Assembly (NCBI GenBank): GCA_036554945.1 | Contig: DATBMH010000076.1 | Location: 1 to 53,158 of the forward strand | DNA length: 53,158 nt | Reading direction: 5' to 3' | From: JACDAN01 sp036554945 | GTDB lineage: Bacteria; Actinomycetota; Thermoleophilia; Gaiellales; Gaiellaceae | Part shown: one piece after another, positions 16,749 through 25,878 of the stretch | Layout: each line of letters opens with the position of its first letter | Position numbering within the stretch: position 1 is the first letter of the stretch | Notes under the pieces: model-generated | Database searches by the model: none | What the model saw: only the letters and a program-made list of their open reading frames with translations | What the model was told of the DNA's origin: nothing | Program-made: the position numbers and the translations under genes

Positions 16749-16791
16749 CCGGAGAACTCATCGGCTTGGACGTGCGTTCTATCGTTGCCTC

Positions 16792-19356
16792 GTGGAGCTC
16801 CTCGAGCGGGATGCGGCACTGGGGACGCTCGCCGCCGCGCGCGACGAGGCGGCGCGGGGCGAAGGACGCGTCGTCTTCATCACCGGCGAGCCGGGGATCG
16901 GCAAGACCTCGCTCGTCACGCGGTTCCTGCGCGACCTGGGCGAGGACGCGCGCGTGCTGCTCGGCACCTGCGACGACCTCTCGATCCCGCGCCCGCTGGG
17001 GCCGATCCGGGACCTCGTCGGCAGCCTCTCGCCCGAGTTCGAGCAGGCGCTTGCCGCCGGCGCGGCGCCGCACGAGCTGCAGGCGCTGCTGCTCGCGGAG
17101 CTCGAGCTCCGCCCGCATCCGACCGTCCTCGTGCTGGAGGACGTGCACTGGGCGGACGGCGCCACGTTCGACACGATCGCGGTCCTCGGCCGCCGGATCG
17201 GGTCGCTGCCGGCGCTCCTCGTCCTGACCTTCCGCGGAGGCGAGGCGCCGTCCGGCCATCCGCTTCGTGCGGCTGTCGGCTCGATCCGGGCCGAGCATGC
17301 GGTCTTCGTCGAGCTCGCGCCGCTGTCCGAGAGCGCCGTCGCCTCGCTGGCCGGCGCCGATGCGGCCGAGGTCTATGCGGTGACCGGCGGGAACCCGTTC
17401 TACGTCACGGAGCTGCTCGCGGCCCGTGAGGCCGACGCGCTGCCGCCGTCGATCGCGAACGCCGTCCTCGGACGGACCTCCCGGCTCGAGGACGACGCGC
17501 GGCACCTCGTCGAGCTCGTCTCGGTGGTCCCGACCCGAGTCCGGACCTCCCTGCTCGACGCCGTGATGCCGGACTGGCCGGCGGCCGCGCTCGAGCCGGA
17601 GCGGCGGCAGCTGCTCGAGGTCGACGCGGCCTACGTCCGCTTCCGGCACGAGCTGGCGCGGAACGCAATCCGGTCGAACGTGCCGATCGCCGCCCGGCGC
17701 CGCCTCCACGCGGAGATCCTGGAGGCGCTGCTGGCCGACGGGGCCGATCCCGCGGACATCGTCCACCATGCGGAGGCCGCCGGCTCGGAGCAGGTCCTCT
17801 CGCAGTACGCGTTGATCGCCGCCCGCCGGGCTGCGGCGTTGAGCTCGAATCGGGAGGCGTACTCGCACTACCGCCGCGCCTCGCACTTCCTCGACCGCCT
17901 GCCCGCCGCCGAGCAGGCGCGCGTGCTCGAGGAGCTCGCGTCGGTCGCGTACGCGGTGGGGCGCCTCGACGCGGCGTTCGTCGGCGCCGATCGCGCGATC
18001 GGCTTCTACCGGGGCCTCGGAGACGAGGAATCGGTCGGCCGGTGCATGCGGAGCCTCTCGCGGTACCACTGGGTCGCAGGCGACGGCCACGCAGCGCACC
18101 GGGCGGCGCTCGACGCGATCGAGATCCTCGAGCCGCTCGGGCCCTCCCGCGAGCTGGCGCGCGCCTACAGCGTCGTCTCGCAGCTCGCGATGCTCGCCGA
18201 GGACTCCGAGCCGGCGTTCAGCTGGGGCGAGCGGGCGTTGGAGCTCGCGACCCGTCTCGGAGACGACGGCACGCGCGCCCACGCGCTCGTCAACATCGCC
18301 ACCGCGAAGATCAACCTCGACCCGGACCAGGGCGGGGCTCTGCTGGAGGCGCACGCGTTCGCGGACGCCGCGGGGGAGTGGCACGAGGCGGCGCGGGCGC
18401 TCGACAACCTCAGCATCAGCCTCCTCTGCTGGGTGCGGCCGGACGAGGCGCTCCGGTACGCGGAGCAGGCCGTGGCCTACGCCGAGGAGCACGAGGTCCT
18501 CATCATCGCCTCGCACGCAGCGGCCGTCGGCGCCTGGCTGAAGCTCCGGGCGGGCGACTGGGCCGAGGCCGAGCGGCTGATGCTGCAGGAGATCGAGAGC
18601 GGCAGGATCGTCCGCCTGCTGACCAAGACCGTCCTGGCCGAGCTGGCCGTCCGTCGCGGCGACCCGGAGGCCCGAGAGCGGTTGGCCGAGCTCGCCGGGG
18701 AAGCCGAGCGGACGGGAGAGCTTCAGCGGATCGTGCCGGTGCTCGAGCTCGCGACCGAACGGGCGTTGACCGCCGGCGAGGCCATGCCGATCGAGCGGTT
18801 CGAGCGGCTCACCGCCATGCCGACGAGCGGCGTTCGCGCCGGCCGATTCGGATCGCGGGTAGCCGCCTGGGCGGCGATCGCGGGCCTCGAGCTCGAGGTC
18901 GATCCACCGCTGTCCGCGCCGCATGCCGCCATGCTGCGGCGGGACTGGCGGGCAGCCGCGGACGCCTTCGGCGCGGCGGGGTGGAGCTACGACCGCGGGC
19001 TGATGCTGTCGCTGCTGGAGGACGAGGAGGCGCTGGCCGAGGCGCTCGAGGTCGCTCGGGACCTGGGCGCCGAGCCGCTGACGCGGCGCGTGCTGGAGCG
19101 CATGCGAGAGCTCGGGCTCCGCATCCCGCAGGGCCCGCGGGAGGCCACGCGCGCCAACCCCGCCGGCCTGACCGCCCGCCAGCTCGAGGTGCTGGAGCTG
19201 CTCACCGAGGGCTTGACGAACGCCGAGATCGCCGAGCGGCTCGTCGTCTCCCAGCGCACGGCCGAGCACCACGTCGCCGCCGTGCTGATGAAGCTCGGTG
19301 CGTCCTCCCGCCGGGAGGCTGTACGCCGCGCGACGGAGCTCGGGGGCCCTCCGTAG
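16792..19356 (+). CDS. Large LuxR-type ATPase regulator (AAA + TPR-like + HTH)
   Basis: An 854-residue protein of the LAL/MalT-like architecture. Walker A GEPGIGKTSL is at residues 32-41; Walker B is in VLVLEDVHWADG; the sensor region reads FYVTELLAAREADALP. A long alpha-helical, TPR-like middle (about 350-760) precedes the C-terminal LuxR helix-turn-helix (LTARQLEVLELLTEGLTNAEIAERL, SQRTAEHHVAAVLMKLG). Such proteins switch on target operons when a ligand binds. The GTG at 16792 begins directly before the ATPase domain. The neighbouring secreted-protein operon is a possible target, which is inference from proximity only. Confidence 0.9.
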   Translation: MELLERDAALGTLAAARDEAARGEGRVVFITGEPGIGKTSLVTRFLRDLGEDARVLLGTCDDLSIPRPLGPIRDLVGSLSPEFEQALAAGAAPHELQALLLAELELRPHPTVLVLEDVHWADGATFDTIAVLGRRIGSLPALLVLTFRGGEAPSGHPLRAAVGSIRAEHAVFVELAPLSESAVASLAGADAAEVYAVTGGNPFYVTELLAAREADALPPSIANAVLGRTSRLEDDARHLVELVSVVPTRVRTSLLDAVMPDWPAAALEPERRQLLEVDAAYVRFRHELARNAIRSNVPIAARRRLHAEILEALLADGADPADIVHHAEAAGSEQVLSQYALIAARRAAALSSNREAYSHYRRASHFLDRLPAAEQARVLEELASVAYAVGRLDAAFVGADRAIGFYRGLGDEESVGRCMRSLSRYHWVAGDGHAAHRAALDAIEILEPLGPSRELARAYSVVSQLAMLAEDSEPAFSWGERALELATRLGDDGTRAHALVNIATAKINLDPDQGGALLEAHAFADAAGEWHEAARALDNLSISLLCWVRPDEALRYAEQAVAYAEEHEVLIIASHAAAVGAWLKLRAGDWAEAERLMLQEIESGRIVRLLTKTVLAELAVRRGDPEARERLAELAGEAERTGELQRIVPVLELATERALTAGEAMPIERFERLTAMPTSGVRAGRFGSRVAAWAAIAGLELEVDPPLSAPHAAMLRRDWRAAADAFGAAGWSYDRGLMLSLLEDEEALAEALEVARDLGAEPLTRRVLERMRELGLRIPQGPREATRANPAGLTARQLEVLELLTEGLTNAEIAERLVVSQRTAEHHVAAVLMKLGASSRREAVRRATELGGPP

Positions 19357-19368
19357 AAGGCCCCCGAG
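19339..19368. terminator. Stem-loop overlapping LuxR ATPase stop
   Basis: CTCGGGGGCC, a 10-nt loop holding the TAG stop, and GGCCCCCGAG form a perfect 10-bp stem. It lies between two convergent genes (stop at 19356, other stop at 19384) and is symmetrical, so it may end transcription in both directions. There is no T tract. Confidence 0.5.
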
Positions 19369-19383
19369 AGGAGGCAGCTCCGC

Positions 19384-22059
19384 CTACTGGCCGGGACCGA
19401 GGTCGACGAGCGGAGCGATGAGACCGCTCACGTCCGGCGCGACGGTCACCGCGTCCCGGCCGTCGAGCGTCTGGAGCCGGAGCGTGTCGCCCGCCGGCTC
19501 GCTGCCGGTGATCCGGGTCTGGGCCTTGAGGCCTGCGACCACGATCTGAGCGGCCGCGCGCGTGACGTCGACGACGTCCCGCTTGCTCGTGCCGTTCACC
19601 GTCACCGTGTCCGCTGAGAGATCGCCGCCGCCGAGGGACGCGCTCAGGTCGATGTCGACGCCGGTCACGTCGGTGCCCCGGAGGTCGTTGACCGTGATCG
19701 CGTCCGTCCCGCCGGACGCTCGGACCGCGATGCCCTCGACGTCGTCGAGGTCCATCACGATGCTCGCGATGTTCCGGGTGAACCGGACGTGCCCGCCGGT
19801 TGCGGAGACGTCCATGTTCTCGCCGGCGTTGCTCCCGTTGAAGTCCAGGGTGTCGATGCCGTCCTCGCCGTCGACGGTGTCGTTGCCGTCGCCGGGGTCC
19901 CACTGGAAGTGGTCGTCCCCGCGGCCGAGGAGCGCGCTGTCGGTGCCCTGGTTGCCGTCGACCAGGTCGTTGCCGTCTCCGCCGAGCAGCAGGTCGGCGC
20001 CGTTCCCGCCGCGGATGACGTCCCCGTCCACGCCGCCGTCGAACGTGAGGCTCGTCAGCGCGGCGAGGTTGCCGACGCCCGAGATCGTGTCCGTGCCTGC
20101 GAGGCCGAGGATCACGAGACGCTCCACGCCGATCGTGTCGAGCCTCGAGGCGAGACTCGCGACGGTGCTGACCTCCGCGCCGTTCGCGAAGACGCCGATC
20201 TCGTCGGCGACGTCGGTGCCGTTGTACCGCGTGATGTCGTTGCCGGGCCCGCCGTCGACGTTGTACGACTCGGCCCCGAGGACCTCGCGGCCCGTCGTGA
20301 CCGTGTCGTCGCCGCCGAGCGCCTCGACGTTCACGGTGTCGTGCGCGGGCTCCACGCCCTCGACGAGCACCTCGGCCGCGAGGCCGGAGACGATCGGGAA
20401 GGCGAGCGGGGAGGAGAGCGAGATGCGGTCCGCCGCCTCCGTCCCGCGAGCGATCACGCTGTCGGGCTGCCCGTCGCCGATCCCGCCGCTGCCGGTGAGG
20501 TCGGCGTCGACGTCCTCGACGTCGGTGCCGGCGAGGTCGTTCACGATCACGGTGTCCGACCCGCCGAGCGCGCGGAACGTCACATCCTCGACGTCGTCGA
20601 GATCCATGACGATGTTCGCGATGTTGCGGGTGAATCGTGCCCGTGACCCGCTCGCCGAGACCTCGACGATCTCGCCGATGTTGCTGCCGTGGAAGTCGAG
20701 CAGGTCCTCGCCGGCCTGGCCCTCGACGGTGTCGTTGCCGTCGCCGGGATCCCACTGGAAGCGGTCGTCGCCCCGTCCCAGCAGCGCCAGGTCGAGACCC
20801 TGGTTCCCGTCGAGCGAGTCGTCGCCCTTGCCGCCGATGAGGACGTCGGGGCCGTTCCCGCCCCGGACGTCGTCGTCGCCGTCGCCGCCGTCCATCGTGA
20901 TGGCGGTCAGCGCCGCGAGGTTGCCGACGGCGGTGATCGTGTCCGCACCGGCCAGGCCGAGGACGGACAGGTTCTCGACGATCGTGTCGAGGCGAGCGGA
21001 CCCGGGTGAGTACGCGGCGGCCTCGGCGCCGTTCGCGACGAGGTGGATCGCGTCGTCGGACCCGCTGCCGCGGTAGACGGCAGCGTCGACGTCCGCGCCG
21101 CCGTCGGCGTTGAACGGGATCGCTCCGGCGATGCCGACCGCCGTCTCGATGGTGTCCGCTCCGCCGAGGGCTGCGACGCTCAGGTTGTCCAGCGTCTCCT
21201 CGCCGCCGAGGACCCGCGTCTCCGCGGCGAGCCCGTCGACGACCATGCGCCCGCCGTCGTTCGCGAGCTCGACCTCGTCCTCGCCCTCGGTGCCGAGCGC
21301 GACCACGTTGTCGGCCGCCCCGTCCGCGAGGGTCAGGTCGGCGTCGACGGTCTTGACGTCGGTGCCGGCGAGGTCGCCGACCTGCATGGTGTCGGCGCCG
21401 CCGAGCGCCTGGAAGTCGACGGTCTCGATGCCGTCGAGGTCCATGACGATGTTCGCGACGTTGCGCGTGAACCGCGCCCGCGGCCCGTTGGCCGAGACCT
21501 CGACGATCTCGCCGGCGTTGCTGCCGTTGAAGTCGAGGACGTCGTCGCCCCCGTCTCCCTCGACGGTGTCGCTCGAGTCGCCAGGGTCCCACTGGAAGCG
21601 GTCGTCCCCGGCGCCCAGGAACGCCCGGTCGAGTCCGAGGTTGCCGTCGACGACGTCGTCGCCGGCGCCGCCGAAGAACGTCTCCGCGCCGAAGCCGCCG
21701 ATCAGCGTGTCGGCGCCGCCCTCGCCGCGGACGATGACGGCCTCGTCGGTGAACGCACCGCCGGTCTGGTCGATGCGCACCTCGTCGTCGCCGCCCTTGG
21801 CCTTGACGTCGATGGTCGTGAAGGTGCTGCGGTCGAAGCTGAAGTCGGCCGTGCCGTCGGCTCCGACGTCCACCTGGAGCGTGTTCGGCGCGCCCGGCTC
21901 GAGGCGGAGGACGAGGCGGTTGTCCGCCCCGTCCCCGGAGATCGTGAGGATCCCGTCGTCCACCTCGGCCGAGACCGCGGCCATCGCGCCGTTGGCGGCG
22001 AGGCCGAGCGTCACGGCGATGAGGACGCCCACCGCAATGGTCTTCCGTCGCGTGTTCAT
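19384..22059 (-). CDS. Secreted calcium-binding RTX protein, three long repeats
   Basis: An 891-residue exported protein. A Sec signal peptide ends near ANGAMA-AVSAE. The rest is three tandem units of about 280 residues. Each has hemolysin-type nonapeptides (GGNGPDVLIGGKGDD, GGAGDDVVDGN), then FQWDPGD, DTVEG, LDFNGSN, RFTRNIANIVMDLDDVE and NDLAGTDV. The FQWDPGD codons recur at about 21590, 20752 and 19900, 837-852 nt apart. The nonapeptides bind Ca and fold as beta-rolls; function may be adhesion or surface coating. No type I secretion genes are near and a signal peptide is present, so Sec export is likely. AAAGGA precedes the ATG at 22059; it follows the Gly-rich gene by 29 bp. Confidence 0.88.
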   Translation of the reverse strand: MNTRRKTIAVGVLIAVTLGLAANGAMAAVSAEVDDGILTISGDGADNRLVLRLEPGAPNTLQVDVGADGTADFSFDRSTFTTIDVKAKGGDDEVRIDQTGGAFTDEAVIVRGEGGADTLIGGFGAETFFGGAGDDVVDGNLGLDRAFLGAGDDRFQWDPGDSSDTVEGDGGDDVLDFNGSNAGEIVEVSANGPRARFTRNVANIVMDLDGIETVDFQALGGADTMQVGDLAGTDVKTVDADLTLADGAADNVVALGTEGEDEVELANDGGRMVVDGLAAETRVLGGEETLDNLSVAALGGADTIETAVGIAGAIPFNADGGADVDAAVYRGSGSDDAIHLVANGAEAAAYSPGSARLDTIVENLSVLGLAGADTITAVGNLAALTAITMDGGDGDDDVRGGNGPDVLIGGKGDDSLDGNQGLDLALLGRGDDRFQWDPGDGNDTVEGQAGEDLLDFHGSNIGEIVEVSASGSRARFTRNIANIVMDLDDVEDVTFRALGGSDTVIVNDLAGTDVEDVDADLTGSGGIGDGQPDSVIARGTEAADRISLSSPLAFPIVSGLAAEVLVEGVEPAHDTVNVEALGGDDTVTTGREVLGAESYNVDGGPGNDITRYNGTDVADEIGVFANGAEVSTVASLASRLDTIGVERLVILGLAGTDTISGVGNLAALTSLTFDGGVDGDVIRGGNGADLLLGGDGNDLVDGNQGTDSALLGRGDDHFQWDPGDGNDTVDGEDGIDTLDFNGSNAGENMDVSATGGHVRFTRNIASIVMDLDDVEGIAVRASGGTDAITVNDLRGTDVTGVDIDLSASLGGGDLSADTVTVNGTSKRDVVDVTRAAAQIVVAGLKAQTRITGSEPAGDTLRLQTLDGRDAVTVAPDVSGLIAPLVDLGPGQ
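19900..21600 (-). repeat. Internal 280-codon tandem repeats of the RTX gene
   Basis: The landmark CCCACTGGAA (plus strand, encoding part of FQWDPG) occurs at about 19899, 20751 and 21588. Flanking sequence is also conserved, including the LDF-GSN and RFTRN blocks. The 837-852 nt period marks a triplication inside one gene and a likely spot for assembly collapse or copy-number change. Confidence 0.75.
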
Positions 22060-22088
22060 CGTCGTTCGGTCCTTTCTGGTTGGTCGCT

Positions 22089-24011
22089 TCACGGGTAGAG
22101 GGCCGCCTTGAGGCCGGTCGCGCCGGGTTGCGCGACGCCCATGCCGCCGACTCCGCCGGAGCCGCCGGCGCCTGGCGTGGCGCTCGAGACGCTGGAGCCG
22201 TGCGTGGTCGCCGTCGAGGTGCCGGCCTTGAAGATCCCGATGCTCGGGCCGCCGGCGCCACCGCCACCGCCGCCGCCGAAGCCGCCGCGGCCGCCCTCGC
22301 CGCCCCAGCCGCCTTCGCCGATCTCCTGCCAGCAGTAGCTCATGCCCTGCTCGCCCCGGCCGCCCCGGCCGCCGTTGGCGCCGCTGCCGCCGGCGCCGCC
22401 ACGGCCTCCGTTGCCGGCCGCGATCGAGTTGCCCTGCGCCGAGATCAGGGCCGAGTCGTGGAGGTACACGCCGAAGGAGCCGCCGCCTGCGCTGCCGCCG
22501 TCGCCGGCGCCGCCGCCGCCACCGCCGCCACCGCCGCCGCCGCCGCCGTTGCCGCGGCCGTCGTCGACGAAGATGCCGGTCTGGCCGCCGCCTCCGCCGC
22601 CGCCGCCACCGCCGGTGCCGGAGCCGCCGAACTCGCCCTTCTTGCCGGCTTCGCCGACCCAGGTCGCGGCCGCGGCCGACGCGGAGTCGGTTCCCGGCTT
22701 CCCGTTGATGCCGAGCGATCCGGAGACGCCGTTGCCGCCGCGGTCTCCATCTCCGCCGGGATCGCCCGACGCGCCGCCGGTGCCACCCTGCCCGCCCGGC
22801 ACGGTCTCGCCGTCGGTGCCCTTGCCGCCGTACCCGCCGCGTCCGCCGTCTCCGCCCCTGCGGTAGTCGCCGGCCGGGCTCCCGCCACCGCTTCCGCCGT
22901 GGCCGTGGTCGCTCGAGTCGCAGCTCCCGACGGTGCCCATCTGGCCGGGGTGGCCGGGCTCGCCGGGCTGGCCGAACGCGCCGTCGGCGCCTGGTGCTCC
23001 ATCGCCGGCGACGGCCACGACCCGCTGCACGGTCACGCTCGAGCCGTTGACGAGCCGGATGCCGTAGGTGCTTGCGCCCGCCTCGCCCGTGCTGTTTCCA
23101 CGGACGCTCAGGTGCTGGAGCAGGACGCCCGTCGCCTTGTCGCCGTACAGCCCCTCGGGGGCGCCGACGATCGACGAGACCCGGTCGATGCTCCGAGCCC
23201 AGTGCTCGGCCGAGTAGCCCCCGTACACGTTGACGCCGCTGAGCGCGACGGCCCGGCCGTAGGAGCCCGCCGCCGCGTAGACGTGCTTGCCGGCGGTCTT
23301 CGCGGCGGCGATCGCGGCGTGGATCTCCCGCTTCGGCGCTGCCTTCGTGCCGGGGTTCGTGTCCTTGCCGAGCGGCGAGGCGAAGATCGCCTTCTGCTCG
23401 TCGCCGTCGATCCCGTCGCAGTTGGAGTCGACGAACCCGAGCTCGGGCGCATCCGGAGCTCCAGGCTTGATCGCCGGGTCGTTCGGCCCGCAGTCGCGCG
23501 AGTCGTCGACGCCGTCGCCGTCACTGTCGCGGCCGGACGGCGGCGGGGGAGGAGGCTGCTGCTGCGTCCCCTTTCCGTGCGCCCGCACGGACCGGAAGAC
23601 CTGCCCCTTCGCCTGGTTGCCGGCGCGGTCCTTGACGGGCTTCGAGGTCGTGCGCCTGTAGGTGATCCGAGGGCGCGCCGCGCCGTCGGTCGCCGGCTTC
23701 TCGACGAGCGCGACGACGATCGTCTTCCTGCTCGCCGCTCCGACCGAGCGGATCTTGTAGCCGGCGACGGCGAACGGGTAGCGCCCGTCCTTGTCGGCGG
23801 CATGTCGGACACGCTCTGAGTAGGTGACCCGGACGCGGTCGGCGCGTGCGTCGCCGTCGGCGTCCTGCATCGCCGCGGAGACGATCCGCGGAGAGGTCGA
23901 GTCGCGGGCCGCCGAGGGCGCCACGACGACGGTCGCGGCGGCCAGGACGGCCGCGAAGGCGGTCAGCAAGCCCCGCCTGAGACGTGTTTCGGACATCGCT
24001 GCTGCGTTCAT
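22089..24011 (-). CDS. Secreted Gly-rich beta-helix protein with metal-binding motif
   Basis: A 640-residue exported protein with a signal peptide at 1-36. It has an Ig-like segment (DADGDARADRVRVTYSERV to KGQVFRSV), a PPPPPP linker, and a Ca-binding DSDGDGVDDSRDCGPNDPAI motif followed by DSNCDGIDGDE, as in MopE-like and thrombospondin type 3 repeats. A DUF1565-like right-handed beta-helix start follows (GKDTNPGTKAAPKREIHAAI, GVNVYGGY). Then come about 300 residues of GG-rich, collagen- or PE_PGRS-like sequence with poly-Gly tracts. AAGGAGCT precedes ATG 24011. It is the first gene of the operon with the RTX protein; probably a cell-surface or matrix protein. Confidence 0.8.
   Translation of the reverse strand: MNAAAMSETRLRRGLLTAFAAVLAAATVVVAPSAARDSTSPRIVSAAMQDADGDARADRVRVTYSERVRHAADKDGRYPFAVAGYKIRSVGAASRKTIVVALVEKPATDGAARPRITYRRTTSKPVKDRAGNQAKGQVFRSVRAHGKGTQQQPPPPPPSGRDSDGDGVDDSRDCGPNDPAIKPGAPDAPELGFVDSNCDGIDGDEQKAIFASPLGKDTNPGTKAAPKREIHAAIAAAKTAGKHVYAAAGSYGRAVALSGVNVYGGYSAEHWARSIDRVSSIVGAPEGLYGDKATGVLLQHLSVRGNSTGEAGASTYGIRLVNGSSVTVQRVVAVAGDGAPGADGAFGQPGEPGHPGQMGTVGSCDSSDHGHGGSGGGSPAGDYRRGGDGGRGGYGGKGTDGETVPGGQGGTGGASGDPGGDGDRGGNGVSGSLGINGKPGTDSASAAAATWVGEAGKKGEFGGSGTGGGGGGGGGGQTGIFVDDGRGNGGGGGGGGGGGGGAGDGGSAGGGSFGVYLHDSALISAQGNSIAAGNGGRGGAGGSGANGGRGGRGEQGMSYCWQEIGEGGWGGEGGRGGFGGGGGGGAGGPSIGIFKAGTSTATTHGSSVSSATPGAGGSGGVGGMGVAQPGATGLKAALYP
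22250..22880. repeat. Low-complexity GGN-codon tract
   Basis: The plus strand is dominated by GCC/CCG triplets (glycine codons on the minus strand). It includes two runs coding ten or more consecutive glycines near 22508-22550 and 22588-22615. It is slippage-prone and likely to vary between strains or be misassembled. Confidence 0.75.
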
Positions 24012-24043
24012 GGGTCGAGCTCCTTGGGTTCGGGGGGGTCGAA

Positions 24044-24069
24044 CGGGGGCCGCGCGGCCGTGGCCCCCG
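24044..24069 (-). terminator. Stem-loop between methyltransferase and Gly-rich gene
   Basis: CGGGGGCC and GGCCCCCG form an 8-bp GC stem around a 10-nt loop, 15 bp after the methyltransferase stop on the minus strand. No strong T tract follows. It probably separates the methyltransferase transcript from the secreted-protein operon. Confidence 0.45.
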
Positions 24070-24084
24070 CACGTCAGGGCTGCC

Positions 24085-24909
24085 TCAGCGCGTGATCGCC
24101 ACCGCTTCGAGGTAGGTCGAGGGAACGGCGACCGCCTCGGCAGAGAGCCGGTTGGAGTCGCGTACGAGCCGGACGAGGTCCTGCTCCAGGGCCTCCTGCG
24201 CGTCACCCTCGAGCGCCGCGAAGGCTTTCAGCGTCGGGCCGTACCACGTCCGGAAGTAGCTCACGAACTCCTCCGCCGACTCGAACCTCCACGTGAAGGT
24301 CCGCTCCGCGACCTCGAGCGAGGCGATGCCGTCGCCGAAGAGCTCGCGGAGGTGGCTCTCGGTGCCCCAGAGCATCGGGGACGGCAGGCCCGCCGGCGGC
24401 GGCACGTGCGCGGCCGTCGTCCGGAAGAGGTCGCCGATGAAGCTCTCCGGCGTCCAGCTGGCGAGCGCGATCGTCCCGCCGGGCCTGGCCACGCGGAGCA
24501 GCTCCGAGGCCGCCTGCCCGTGGTTCGGTGCGAACATCGAGCCGAAGACGGAGGTGACGGCGTCGAAGGAGTCGTCCGCGAACGGAATCGCCTCCGCGTC
24601 GCCCTCCAGCAGCTCGACGTCGAGCCCCTCGGCCACCGCGCGCCGCCGGCCGCTCTCCAGGAGCGACGGGACGTAGTCGATGCCGACCGCGGTGCAGCCG
24701 AGCCGCGCAGCTGCGATGGCTGCGTTCCCGCTGCCCGTGGCGACGTCGAGGACACGCCAGCCGGCGTGGAGGTCTGCGGTGTCGACGAGCTGCTCGGACG
24801 CCAGCACGATCCGGGTCGCGACGACGGCGAAGTCGCCGCTCGCCCAGGCCTGCTGCTGGCGCTGCTTGATCGCCTGGAGATCAGGCGTCGTTTCGATTGT
24901 CTGGGTCAT
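24085..24909 (-). CDS. Class I SAM-dependent methyltransferase
   Basis: A 274-residue Rossmann methyltransferase. Motif I is VLDVATGSGNAAIAAARLG; motif II is the acidic VGIDYVPSLLESG; then GDAEAIPFADDSFDAVTSVFGSMFAPN and LLRVARPGGTIALASWTP. The C-terminal third (LWGTESHLRELFGD, FVSYFRTWYGPTLKAF) is typical of the UbiE/Coq5-like small-molecule group often found beside ArsR or stress genes. Substrate unknown. GAGGAGC precedes ATG 24909. It shares an upstream tandem motif with the next methyltransferase. Confidence 0.88.
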   Translation of the reverse strand: MTQTIETTPDLQAIKQRQQQAWASGDFAVVATRIVLASEQLVDTADLHAGWRVLDVATGSGNAAIAAARLGCTAVGIDYVPSLLESGRRRAVAEGLDVELLEGDAEAIPFADDSFDAVTSVFGSMFAPNHGQAASELLRVARPGGTIALASWTPESFIGDLFRTTAAHVPPPAGLPSPMLWGTESHLRELFGDGIASLEVAERTFTWRFESAEEFVSYFRTWYGPTLKAFAALEGDAQEALEQDLVRLVRDSNRLSAEAVAVPSTYLEAVAITR

Positions 24910-24986
24910 GTGCGTGCTCCTCGTTGGTCGGTTTCGTCAACTCAGTCGACGGTACGACCGGGAGCTCCCGCGGTCATCGGCGGCGG

Positions 24987-25018
24987 CTACCCATCTTCGG
25001 GTGCGCCCGTACCTATCT
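24987..25018 (-). promoter_or_regulatory. Tandem NarL-like sites upstream of the methyltransferase
   Basis: On the plus strand CTACCCATCT (24987-24996) and GTACCTATCT (25009-25018) are direct repeats 22 bp apart. The wider segment CGGCTACCCATCTTCGG recurs with one change upstream of the second methyltransferase. TACCCAT and TACCTAT both match the known NarL heptamer TACYYMT. Distance to the start codon at 24909 is 78 bp. Confidence 0.6.
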
Positions 25019-25037
25019 GCGCTCCCGCCGCGGAAGG

Positions 25038-25844
25038 TCAGAGGGTTGCGGCGATGCTCGTGCTCTCGACGCCGTACCGGCGGCAGGCCTCGAGCGCACG
25101 GTCGCTCACGAAGCGATAGTCGTTGCGGCGGGTCGCCGTGATCGTGAAGCCGGCTCCCACGAGCTCGTCCAGGTAGACGTGGCTCGGGATGGCGCCGGCG
25201 ATGCAGGCCGCCCACAGCTCGGTGTTGCGGCGGGTCGCCTCCTTGAGCGGCGCGGCGCTGACGATGTCCGCGATCGCGAGTCGGCCGCCCGGCCGCAGCA
25301 CGCGCGCGGCCTCGGCGAAGACACGGTCCTTCACGGGGGAGAGGTTCACGACGCCGTTCGAGATCACGACGTCGAAGCTCCCGTCCTCGAACGGCAGGTC
25401 GTCGATGCTCGCCTCGACGAACTCGACGTTCGCGATGCCCGCGGCCTCCGCCAGGCTGCGCGCCTTCGCGAGCTGCGCGTCGGTGAAGTCGACGCCGACG
25501 ACGTGGCCGGCGGCGCCGACGAGTGAGGCGGCGCAGAAGGCGTCCGTGCCGGAGCCGGAGCCGAGGTCGAGCACGCGCTCGCCGGGCGCGAGCGCCGCGA
25601 GGTCGAGGTGGTAGCCGACCCCCGCGAACGAGTCGACCGCCGCGGCCGGAACGGCGTCGAGCAGCTCCTCGGGATAGCCGAGGTGCAGCGCGACGTTGCG
25701 CCCGGTCTCGAAGTGGCGCGGCGCTTCGGGCTCGCGCGCGACGTTGCGATACAGCGTCTGCACCTGCTCCTCGAGGTCGACGCGGTCGACGAGCGTCGAG
25801 GCGTCAGCCTGGGGGAGCTCTGCCGGCGAGGTCGTCTCGCTCAT
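25038..25844 (-). CDS. Arsenite methyltransferase-like SAM enzyme
   Basis: A 268-residue methyltransferase most like the ArsM group: VLDLGSGSGTDAFCAASLVG, VVGVDFTDAQLAKARSLAEAAG, FVEASIDDLPFEDGSFDVVISNGVVNLSPVKDRVFAEAARVLRPGGRLAIADIV, and ELWAACIAGAIPSHVYLDELVGAGF. True ArsM enzymes need three or four conserved Cys to bind As(III). Here the N-terminal Cys is missing, while FCAAS and ACIAG are kept, so arsenic activity is uncertain. The ATG at 25844 is the natural start. Confidence 0.82.
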   Translation of the reverse strand: MSETTSPAELPQADASTLVDRVDLEEQVQTLYRNVAREPEAPRHFETGRNVALHLGYPEELLDAVPAAAVDSFAGVGYHLDLAALAPGERVLDLGSGSGTDAFCAASLVGAAGHVVGVDFTDAQLAKARSLAEAAGIANVEFVEASIDDLPFEDGSFDVVISNGVVNLSPVKDRVFAEAARVLRPGGRLAIADIVSAAPLKEATRRNTELWAACIAGAIPSHVYLDELVGAGFTITATRRNDYRFVSDRALEACRRYGVESTSIAATL

Positions 25845-25878
25845 CGGCTCCAGTATGGGCCGGGGCCCACGGGCGCGG

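Noticed and set aside
19384..22059. A type I secretion RTX toxin.
   Set aside because: There is a Sec signal peptide, no hlyB/hlyD-type gene near, and no lipase, protease or hydrophobic toxin domain.
19202..22267. A 1021-codon open frame inside the RTX gene region.
   Set aside because: Arg/Gly/Ala-only shadow of the RTX codons in another frame, with no initiation site or domain.
22250..22880. GC-rich short repeats that look like a CRISPR or satellite array.
   Set aside because: No regular repeat-spacer pattern; they are glycine codons of one gene.
25038..25844. Naming the gene arsM.
   Set aside because: The fold matches, but not all arsenic-binding Cys are visible and no ars operon is present, so only a general name is given.
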